Below are positions 42,734-49,119 of a stretch of DNA of 64,000 bases, piece by piece (positions within the stretch are counted from its first letter, which is position 1; each line of letters begins with the position of its first letter). Made by a program: the position numbers and the translations under genes. The DNA is from Blastococcus litoris (GTDB taxonomy: Bacteria; Actinomycetota; Actinomycetes; Mycobacteriales; Geodermatophilaceae): positions 1 through 64,000 of the forward strand of contig NZ_QCZF01000005.1 in assembly GCF_003075095.1 (NCBI RefSeq), in the 5' to 3' direction. The notes under the pieces are model-generated. The model saw nothing but the letters and a program-made list of their open reading frames with translations, was not told where the DNA came from and did no database searches.

Positions 42734-44077
42734 GCCGGCCCGCGAGCGCGGGCGCCCGAGCTCCGTGCGCAGCTCGAGCAGCGCGTGCAGGAACGCTTCC
42801 GAGAACGTCGGGAACGGCTGGATGACGTCGTCGAGGACGTCGAGGGGCACCCGGGCCCGGATGGCGAGGGTCGCCTGCTGCAGCCACTCGCCGGCCTCGG
42901 GGCCGAGGCCGTACGCACCGGTGAGCCGCTCGCCGTCGGACACCAGCGTCAGGAACCCCGGCTCGGTGGCGTAGCTGCGCGTGTAGGTGGCGGTGCGGGC
43001 GACGCCGGAGAGCGGGACGGTGACCACGACCGGCCCCTCCGCGTCGCCGACCGCCGCCGCCTCCGGGTCGGTGAACATCACGCGCGGGACCGCGGAGTAG
43101 TCCGCGTGGCGCGGCCGGCCGAGGATGTTCGACGCCGCGATGCGGGCCTGGTACTTGCCCACGTGGGTGAGCGGGAACGGCGTCATCACGTCGCCGACCG
43201 CCCACAGCCCGCTGCCCGCGTTCATGCGCGAGTCGACGCGCAGCTGCTCGATGCCGAGGGTCTCCAGCCCGACGTCGCCCACCCGGGGGCGCCGGCCGGT
43301 CGCGACCAGCAGCCGGTCGCCGCGCAGCGGCTCCCGCCCGGCGAACTCGAGCACGTACTCGTCGCCGTCCAGGCGCGCCCTCGACGCCATCTCGCCGAGC
43401 ACCAGGCCGATGCCCTCGGCGGCGAAGGCGGTGCCGAGGGCATCGCCCAGCGGCCGCGGTTCGCGGGGCAGCAGGTGGTCCATGCCCTCGACGACCGTCG
43501 CCGTGCCACCCAACCGCGTGACGGCCTGGGCCATCTCCACGCCGACAGCACCGCCGCCGAGGACGATCAGGTGGCGCGGGACCGCGGACATGCTCGTCGT
43601 CTCCCGGCTGCCCCACACCCCGGGCAGCTCCCGCAGCCCGGGGACCGGCGGCACGAACGGCTCCGAACCGGTGGCCAGGACGACGTGGGCGGCCGTGTGC
43701 ACCTCGTCGCCGACCGCCACGCGGCCGGGGCCGGCCAGCCGGCCGTGCCCGCGGATCACGTCGATGCCCTCGCCGGCCGCCCAGGCGGCCGCCCCGGAGT
43801 CGTCGTAGCCCGACACCATGAAGTCGCGCCAGGCCAGCACCGCGGCCACGTCGATCTCCCCGGTCACCGCCTGCGCGGCGCCCGGCGCCCGCCGCGCGGC
43901 CGCCAGCGCCTGGCCGGGCCGCAGCAGCGTCTTCGACGGGATGCAGGCCCAGTACGAGCACTCGCCGCCGACCCGCTCGCGCTCGACGATGGCGACCCGC
44001 AGGCCGCCCTCGGCCAGCCGTGCGGCGCAGTGCTCGCCGGGAGCGCCGCCGCCCAGGACGATGGCGTCGTAGTTCAT
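42584..44077 (-). CDS. FAD disulfide oxidoreductase (mercuric/lipoamide dehydrogenase-like)
   Basis: 497 residues. FAD binding is VLGGGAPGEHCAARLAEGG, and the redox-active pair is GGECSYWACIPSKTLL (C-x4-C). NAD(P) binding is HLIVLGGGAVGVEMAQAV, and the late FAD motif is LWAVGDVMTPFPLTHVGKYQARIA. It should use NAD(P)H to reduce a disulfide or other acceptor. The dimer-interface His-x4-Glu end is poorly preserved (FPTFSEAFLHALLELR). The final ~60 residues are Gly/Arg-rich and lie in the antisense overlap with the sigma factor, so they are probably read-through. It is divergent from a redoxin gene across the first paired element. Confidence 0.87.
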   Translation of the reverse strand: MNYDAIVLGGGAPGEHCAARLAEGGLRVAIVERERVGGECSYWACIPSKTLLRPGQALAAARRAPGAAQAVTGEIDVAAVLAWRDFMVSGYDDSGAAAWAAGEGIDVIRGHGRLAGPGRVAVGDEVHTAAHVVLATGSEPFVPPVPGLRELPGVWGSRETTSMSAVPRHLIVLGGGAVGVEMAQAVTRLGGTATVVEGMDHLLPREPRPLGDALGTAFAAEGIGLVLGEMASRARLDGDEYVLEFAGREPLRGDRLLVATGRRPRVGDVGLETLGIEQLRVDSRMNAGSGLWAVGDVMTPFPLTHVGKYQARIAASNILGRPRHADYSAVPRVMFTDPEAAAVGDAEGPVVVTVPLSGVARTATYTRSYATEPGFLTLVSDGERLTGAYGLGPEAGEWLQQATLAIRARVPLDVLDDVIQPFPTFSEAFLHALLELRTELGRPRSRAGSGPLGSQGAQSPGEELALDGVPGQRQRLAVGQPGLRHAAEPAEEVRPGG

Positions 44078-44118
44078 GGCCGCTCCTGTCGGTGCCGCAC
44101 GCGGTGGGGGACGACCCC

Positions 44119-44148
44119 GACCGTCGCGTCCCACCGAGGACCGTCGCG
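44119..44148. repeat. 20-base direct repeat next to the paired element
   Basis: GACCGTCGCG occurs at 44119-44128 and again at 44139-44148, a 20-base period (two helical turns). It is on the FAD-oxidoreductase side and overlaps the left arm of the inverted repeat. Confidence 0.55.
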
Positions 44149-44216
44149 CCCGTGGAAGTCCCTGGTGTGGACCGGCCCGGGCGGAGTCGCGGACCAGGGG
44201 GTTCCACGGGCGCGAC
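44143..44216. promoter_or_regulatory. Long inverted repeat, paired element 1
   Basis: Arms 44143-44166 and 44193-44216 (24 bases each) are complementary at 22 positions around a 26-base spacer. Read outward, each arm is ACCAGGG, four variable bases, then CCACGGGCGCGAC. One arm points at the oxidoreductase (66 bases to its start), the other at the redoxin (104 bases). The variable core is GGGACTT in the left arm and GGGGGTT in the right. Confidence 0.7.
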
Positions 44217-44320
44217 CGCCGGCAGCACGCGGGAGGGTCGGGACCGCGCCCGACCCGCCGCTCCGAGGAGGCAGCCGTGGATCTCTCCCGCCTCGCCGTT
44301 CCGCGCCCCGGGAGCTGACC

Positions 44321-45268
44321 GTGTTCCGCCGGCTGCACATGCCGTCGCTGGACGGGGCCACCGCGTGGCTGAACTCCGAACCGCTCACCCCCGAGGCCCT
44401 GCGCGGCCGGGTGGTGCTGGTCAACTTCTGGACGCTGACCTGCATCAACTGGCTCCGGCAGGAGCCGTGGGTCAGGTCGTGGGCGCGGGCCTACCGGGAC
44501 GACGGGCTGGTCGTCCTCGGCGTGCACACCCCGGAGTTCTCCTTCGAGCACGACGTCGAGGGCGTGCGCCGGGCCGTCCGCGACCGGGACATCGACTACC
44601 CGGTCGCCGTCGACGACGGCTACGAGATCTGGAACGCCTTCACCAACCACTACTGGCCGGCCCTCTACTTCGTCGACCGCGAGGGGCTCGTCCGCGACAG
44701 CCAGTTCGGCGAGGGCCGCTACGAGGAGTCCGAGCGCGTGCTCCAGCGGCTGCTCGGCGTGGACCGGGAGCCGCTCCGCGTCGAGGGGACCGGGGTGGAG
44801 GCGGCCGCCGACTGGGCGAACCTGCGCACGCCCGAGACCTACCTCGGGTACGCGCGCGGTGAGCAGTTCGCCTCGCCCGGAGGAGCCGCCGTCGACCGCA
44901 GCCAGGGATACCAGCTGCCCGGACGCCTGCGGACCGGTCAGTGGGCGCTGGACGGGCGGTGGACGGTCGGCCGCGAGGCCGTCGTCCTGGACGAGGCCGG
45001 CGGCAGCCTCGCCTGGCGCTTCTCCGCCCGCGACGCGCACCTCGTCCAGTCGGGCGGGGGAGGGGAGCCCGTGCCGTTCCGCGTCCTCCTCGACGGCGAG
45101 GCACCCGGCGCCGACCACGGCGTCGACGTCGACCCCGAGGGCGACGGCGTGCTCCGCGAGGGGCGGATGTACCAGCTCGTCCGCCAGCGGGACGGCGTGC
45201 GGGAGCGGACCGTCGAGGTCACCTTCGCCGCGCCGGGCGCCGGGGCCTACTGCCTCACCTTCGGCTAG
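44321..45268 (+). CDS. Redoxin (TlpA/DipZ-like) with CINW active site
   Basis: 315 residues. Residues ~25-145 form a thioredoxin fold (RGRVVLVNFWTLTCINWLRQEP, then VVLGVHTPEFSFEHD, and the cis-Pro region YWPALYFVDREG) like the C-terminal part of DipZ proteins. The usual C-x-x-C reads CINW: the first Cys is kept and the resolving Cys is Trp. A second domain (~175-315, QYQLPGRLRTGQWALDGRW type, beta-rich) may bind carbohydrate, as in DipZ. There is no signal peptide. GGGAG is 8 bases before the GTG at 44321. Confidence 0.82.
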   Translation: MFRRLHMPSLDGATAWLNSEPLTPEALRGRVVLVNFWTLTCINWLRQEPWVRSWARAYRDDGLVVLGVHTPEFSFEHDVEGVRRAVRDRDIDYPVAVDDGYEIWNAFTNHYWPALYFVDREGLVRDSQFGEGRYEESERVLQRLLGVDREPLRVEGTGVEAAADWANLRTPETYLGYARGEQFASPGGAAVDRSQGYQLPGRLRTGQWALDGRWTVGREAVVLDEAGGSLAWRFSARDAHLVQSGGGGEPVPFRVLLDGEAPGADHGVDVDPEGDGVLREGRMYQLVRQRDGVRERTVEVTFAAPGAGAYCLTFG

Positions 45269-45272
45269 CCGC

Positions 45273-45998
45273 TCACACCAGCTGCTGGCCGCCGTCGACG
45301 TCGAAGGTCGCACCGGTCAGCGCGTCGTTGGTCATCACGTGCAGCGCGAGGGCGGCGACGTCCTCGGGCTGGACGACGCGACGCACCGGCAGGGTGGCCC
45401 GCAGCTCCGCGCGGCGCGCCTCGAGGCCGTCGCCGAGCAACCGCGCCGACAGCGGCGTGTCCACGAAGCCGGCGGCGATCAGGTTGACGCGCACCGGGGC
45501 CACCTCCAGTGCCAGGTTCGCCACCAGCGCCGGCATCGCCGCCGTGAGCGCACCGATCAGGCTCAGCCCCACCCCGCGGCGACGGCCGCCGGTACCGCCC
45601 ACGAACAGCAGCGTGCCGCCGGGCCGGACGGTGCCGACGGCCGCGCGCGCGACCCGCATCGGCAGCCACAGGTGCGCGTCGACGTCGCGCTGCCCCTGGT
45701 CGAAGTCGAACTCGGCCAGGGGCGCGTAGTAGGGCCCGCCGCCGGTGACCAGCACGTGGTCCACCGGGCCGGGCAGGTCGCGGAAGAACGCCTCGAGGAG
45801 GACGGGGTCGGTCGCATCGAAGGCGGCCGTGGCCAGCGGCGCCAGCTCGTCGGCGGCGGCGCGCAGGCGGCCGGGGTCCCGTCCGGTGAGGACGACGTCG
45901 GCTCCGGCCGCCCGCGCGGCCCGGGCGGTGGCCAGGCCGATGCCCGCGGTGCCGCCGAGCACGACGACGGTCGTGCCCTTCAGCGGCTGGGCGGTCAC
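45273..45998 (-). CDS. Short-chain dehydrogenase-like protein without Tyr-Lys
   Basis: 241 residues. The NAD(P) fold is VVVLGGTAGIGLATARAA, and the C-terminus (GATFDVDGGQQLV) is typical of SDRs. At the position of the catalytic YxxxK the sequence reads GVGLSLIGALTAAM, with neither Tyr nor Lys. The protein may therefore be a binding subunit or use another mechanism. It is coupled to the MFS gene by a GTGA overlap (45995-45998) and is the last gene of the VOC/small protein/MFS unit. Confidence 0.85.
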   Translation of the reverse strand: MTAQPLKGTTVVVLGGTAGIGLATARAARAAGADVVLTGRDPGRLRAAADELAPLATAAFDATDPVLLEAFFRDLPGPVDHVLVTGGGPYYAPLAEFDFDQGQRDVDAHLWLPMRVARAAVGTVRPGGTLLFVGGTGGRRRGVGLSLIGALTAAMPALVANLALEVAPVRVNLIAAGFVDTPLSARLLGDGLEARRAELRATLPVRRVVQPEDVAALALHVMTNDALTGATFDVDGGQQLV

Positions 45999-47521
45999 GG
46001 CCGCGCCGTCCCGGTCAGCGTCGGGCCGTCGACCGGGAGGGCGCAGCTGTGCACGCGGGGTGGGACGGGCATCGGCGGCAGCGGGGCGGGCCGGTCGGAG
46101 ACGAACACCGCGGTGACCGCCGCGGCGGCCAGGGTCAGCCCGCACATCACGAGCATCGCGGGCCGGTAGCCGTCGGCCAGCGCGGGCCCGAGCTCCCCGG
46201 AGCCGACGCCCACCAGGACCGGCACCAGTGCGACCAGCAGGAGCGCGCCGACCCGGGACGCGGCGTCGTTCACGGCCGAGGCCTCGCCGAGGTCCTCGTC
46301 GCTCACGGCGGCGAGGACGCCGGCGGTGAGGGGCGCGACGGTGAGCCCGAGGCCCAGGCCCCACAGGAGTGCGCCCGGCAGGACCGCCGCGACGTACCCG
46401 TCGCCGGCCTCGACGGCGGAGAGCGCGAAGAAGGCCCCGGCCATGAACAGGATCCCGACGACCATCAGGCGCCGGGGACCGAACCGGCCGACCAGCCCGC
46501 CGACGACGGGGGAGACGAGCAGGAACACCACCGACTCGGGGATGAGGATCGCCCCGGCCGCCGTCGCGCTGTAGCCCAGTTGCAGCTGGACCTGCAGCAC
46601 GAGCAGGTACCCCCCGGCGGCGAGGGCGCCGTAGAGCAGGAGCGTCGTGACGTTGATGGCGTCGAACTGCCGGGAGGCGAACAGCGACAGACGCAGCATC
46701 GGGCTCTCCTGACGCCGCTCGACCGGCACCAGCGCGACCAGGCAGAGCACGCCGACGACGCCCGGCAGGAGGACGCGGACGCTGAGCCACCCGGCGGCCG
46801 GTCCGGCCATCAGCGCGTAGATCGCCCCGCCGAGGCCGGCCACCGACAGGACGGCCCCGGCCACGTCCAGGGAGAGCGGGCGCCGGTCGCTGTGGACGTC
46901 GGGCACGTGGCGCAGCACCGCCAGCGCGCCGAGCACCAGCGGCACGTTGAGCAGGAACAGGTAGCGCCAGGAGGTGACGTCGACGAGCCAGCCCCCGGCG
47001 TACGGGCCCAGCGTCATGCCGATGGTGGCCAGCCCGGCCCAGACGCCGATGCCGCGAGCGCGCTCGGCCACCCGCAGCGTGCCGTTGAGCAGGGCGAGGC
47101 TGCTCGGCACCACCAGGGCCGCGCCCGCGCCCTGCACCAGGCGGGCACCGATCAGGGTGCCGGTCGTCGGGGCGACCGCGCACAGCACCGAGGCGACGAG
47201 CATGACCAGCAGGCCCGCGACGAGGACCCGGCGGCGCCCGAAGTGGTCGATGACCGCGCCGGCCGGCAGCAGGAGCGCCGCCGCGGTGAGCAGGTAGGCG
47301 GCCACGACCCACTGGACACCGGCGACGCCCGCGCCCAGGCTGCGACCGATCGCCGGCACCGCGACGTTGACCACGGAGGCGTCCAGGAAGGCCACCATCG
47401 ACGCGAGCACCGTGCCGGCGATCAGCGCGACGCCGGGCCGGCTCCGCAGGGTCACCAGGGAGTCGGTGCCGGCGCCGCGAGCCGCGGCCGGGGCGGTCCG
47501 CCGGGGGCGCACGAGGTTCAT
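45995..47521 (-). CDS. MFS drug exporter (DHA2, EmrB/QacA type, 14 helices)
   Basis: 508 residues. The DHA2 signature appears in the first helices: MVAFLDASVVNVAVPAIGRSL, then GAVIDHFGRRRVLVAG (motif A), RLVQGAGAALVVPSSLALL, and GPYAGGWLVDVTSWRYLFLLN. It has 14 helices and exports drugs or small metabolites by proton antiport. GGAGGTGGG precedes the ATG at 47521. It is third in a minus-strand unit whose leader region contains the second paired element; no dedicated TetR/MarR gene is adjacent. Confidence 0.92.
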   Translation of the reverse strand: MNLVRPRRTAPAAARGAGTDSLVTLRSRPGVALIAGTVLASMVAFLDASVVNVAVPAIGRSLGAGVAGVQWVVAAYLLTAAALLLPAGAVIDHFGRRRVLVAGLLVMLVASVLCAVAPTTGTLIGARLVQGAGAALVVPSSLALLNGTLRVAERARGIGVWAGLATIGMTLGPYAGGWLVDVTSWRYLFLLNVPLVLGALAVLRHVPDVHSDRRPLSLDVAGAVLSVAGLGGAIYALMAGPAAGWLSVRVLLPGVVGVLCLVALVPVERRQESPMLRLSLFASRQFDAINVTTLLLYGALAAGGYLLVLQVQLQLGYSATAAGAILIPESVVFLLVSPVVGGLVGRFGPRRLMVVGILFMAGAFFALSAVEAGDGYVAAVLPGALLWGLGLGLTVAPLTAGVLAAVSDEDLGEASAVNDAASRVGALLLVALVPVLVGVGSGELGPALADGYRPAMLVMCGLTLAAAAVTAVFVSDRPAPLPPMPVPPRVHSCALPVDGPTLTGTARP

Positions 47522-47591
47522 GGACAACCCACCTCCGGGCGGATCGCGAGCGGGCGGCCGTGGCGGGCGGCGCGGGGCCGCCCGGCCGGGC

Positions 47592-47783
47592 TCAGCGGGG
47601 GGCGCCCTCGACGACGAGGGTCGCGTCGGCGACGGCCTGCAGATCGCTGCGGCCGTGCTGGCGGGCGACGATGTAGCCCGCGTACCAGTCCGACCAGTGG
47701 TGCGGCGGCGCGGTCGCCTCGTACGCGCCGTGGTGCTCCTCGGCCTCCCGCAGCAGGGCGGTCAGCGTGGCGACGTCCATCAT
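47592..47783 (-). CDS. Small helical protein next to a VOC gene
   Basis: 63 residues: TLTALLREAEEHHGAYEATA, HHWSDWYAGYIVARQHGR, then a short helix. It is soluble, with several His and Trp. Similar short proteins are often found next to VOC genes in Actinobacteria and are sometimes mislabelled bleomycin resistance. A GAGAGGACC site lies before the tandem ATG ATG (47783/47780). It sits between the VOC and MFS genes. Confidence 0.75.
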   Translation of the reverse strand: MMDVATLTALLREAEEHHGAYEATAPPHHWSDWYAGYIVARQHGRSDLQAVADATLVVEGAPR

Positions 47784-47822
47784 GGTCGTGGTCCTCTCGG
47801 GTCGGTCTGGCCGCCGGCCGGC

Positions 47823-48269
47823 TCAGCGGCCGGGCAGCCGGGTGGTGAGCTCCTGGAGCACGAAGGTGTTGCCGTCCGGGTCGTCGAACGTGGCGTAGGA
47901 GGCGTAGCTGCGGCGTTCGGGATCGGGACCGGGCGCGTGCGTCGCGGGGTCCGCGCGCACGGCGAGACCGCCGCCGGCGTCGTGGTAGATCTCGCTGACC
48001 TGCGCCCCGTGGTCGAGGAGCTCCGCGCGTGCGGCCTCGATGTCGGTGACCGCCAGGAACATGCCGGCGATCGAGCCGGGCGGGGCCGGCGGCAGCCCGA
48101 CGCCGAAGTGGATCGAGCAGGTGGAGCCGGGAGGCGTCATCTGGACGATGTGGAACCCCTCGTCGACCAGGAAGTCGGCGTCCTCCCGCCAGCCCAGGCC
48201 CTTGTAGAACTGCTTCGAGCGGTCCACGTCGGTCACGGGCACGACGACGGCCTCGAGTTTCATGTCCAC
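47823..48269 (-). CDS. VOC family protein (glyoxalase-like)
   Basis: 148 residues. The fold shows KLEAVVVPVTDVDRSKQFYK with the first ligand region, STCSIHFGVGLPPAPPGSIAG, and SYATFDDPDGNTFVLQEL with the terminal Glu. Homologues bind toxic small molecules or isomerise them. GAGGAG is 7 bases before the GTG at 48269 (MDMKLEAV start); the ATG at 48263 would be 13 bases away. It is the first gene of the VOC/small protein/MFS/SDR unit behind paired element 2. Confidence 0.85.
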   Translation of the reverse strand: MDMKLEAVVVPVTDVDRSKQFYKGLGWREDADFLVDEGFHIVQMTPPGSTCSIHFGVGLPPAPPGSIAGMFLAVTDIEAARAELLDHGAQVSEIYHDAGGGLAVRADPATHAPGPDPERRSYASYATFDDPDGNTFVLQELTTRLPGR

Positions 48270-48344
48270 GGTGCGCTCCTCGTCCTGTCGGGGGTCTCTG
48301 GTACCGGGATGCCGGTCCGACGAGCCTCGCGCGGCCCTCCGGCG

Positions 48345-48434
48345 CCTCGCCCCAGGGGAAGTCCCTGGTCTGCCTCCCGGGCCCACCCGCCCGTCGCCGA
48401 CGGTGGGGAACCAGGGGGACCGACGGGCGCGAGG
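48345..48434. promoter_or_regulatory. Paired element 2, related inverted repeat
   Basis: Outward arms 48369 to 48345 and 48410 to 48434 (25 bases) both begin ACCAGGG and end in GGGCGAGG or GGCGCGAGG, with a 40-base spacer. The VOC start lies 75 bases beyond the left arm, and the AhpC-type gene 77 beyond the right. The left arm shares the GGGACTTCC core with element 1, and the right arm shares GACGGGCGCGA. Confidence 0.65.
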
Positions 48435-48511
48435 GCGGCGGCGGACCGTGCAGGGTCGTCGCACCGGGCGTCGAGGGCCCGGGCAGCGCGGCGAGGCCGG
48501 AGAGGTGGGCC

Positions 48512-49105
48512 ATGCGTTCCGACATCACGCCCGGCGGCGTCTTCCCCGACTACCGGCTGCCCGACCACACCGGCACCGACCGCACGTTGAGCGAGTTGCA
48601 GGGACGGGATCCGATGGTGCTCACGCTCGCCCGCGGGCACTACTGCCCCGAGGAGCACCAGCAGCACCTGCAGCTGGCGGCGCTGCAGCCCGTGCTCGCC
48701 GTCGCCTGCACGCAGGTCGTAACCATCACGACCGACGAGCGGCGCACCCTCCAGGAGTTCCGGGCGTCGGTCGGCGCCCGGTGGACGTTCCTGTCCGATC
48801 CCGGCCGCATCGTCCAGCGCGACCTCGACATCCAGGAGTACACCGACCCCCGGAACGACCCGATGATCCCGCACACCCTGGTGCTCGAGCCGGGGCTGGT
48901 CGTCCACACGGTCTACAACGGCTACTGGTTCTGGGGCCGCCCCTCGATCGCCGACCTCTGGCACGACCTGCGGACGGCGTCGGCGGGGAGCCGGCCGGAC
49001 TGGGACCTCGGCACGCCCGGCCTGCGTGAGGCGTGGGACGCCGGCGAGTGGCCGTCCTTCCCCGGCTGGGACCGCCGTTCCCGGGACGCCGTCCCGGCGG
49101 GGTGA
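48512..49105 (+). CDS. AhpC/TSA-family redoxin
   Basis: 197 residues with a peroxiredoxin-like thioredoxin fold: FPDYRLPDHTGTDRTLSELQG at the start and TLARGHYCPEEHQQHLQ at the active position. A single Cys replaces the CPFC motif of its relatives, and VVTITTDERRTLQEFRA follows. It could reduce peroxides by a one-Cys route or act as a disulfide partner. GGAGAGG lies before the ATG. It is divergent from the VOC gene and controlled by the same element region. Confidence 0.82.
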   Translation: MRSDITPGGVFPDYRLPDHTGTDRTLSELQGRDPMVLTLARGHYCPEEHQQHLQLAALQPVLAVACTQVVTITTDERRTLQEFRASVGARWTFLSDPGRIVQRDLDIQEYTDPRNDPMIPHTLVLEPGLVVHTVYNGYWFWGRPSIADLWHDLRTASAGSRPDWDLGTPGLREAWDAGEWPSFPGWDRRSRDAVPAG

Positions 49106-49119
49106 CGGTGCGCGCCGCG

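Noticed and set aside
44143-44216. Paired element 1 as a transposon terminal repeat.
   Set aside because: The arms are only 26 bases apart, no transposase is present, and no target-site duplication is seen; a regulatory role fits better.
45273-48269. The VOC/MFS/SDR unit as part of an antibiotic biosynthetic cluster.
   Set aside because: No synthase, PKS, NRPS, terpene or RiPP gene is nearby; efflux and detoxification explain it better.
49081-49097. A CCGGGAC/GTCCCGG hairpin near the end of the AhpC-type gene as a terminator.
   Set aside because: It lies inside the coding sequence with a short stem and no T tract; such hairpins are common at this base composition.
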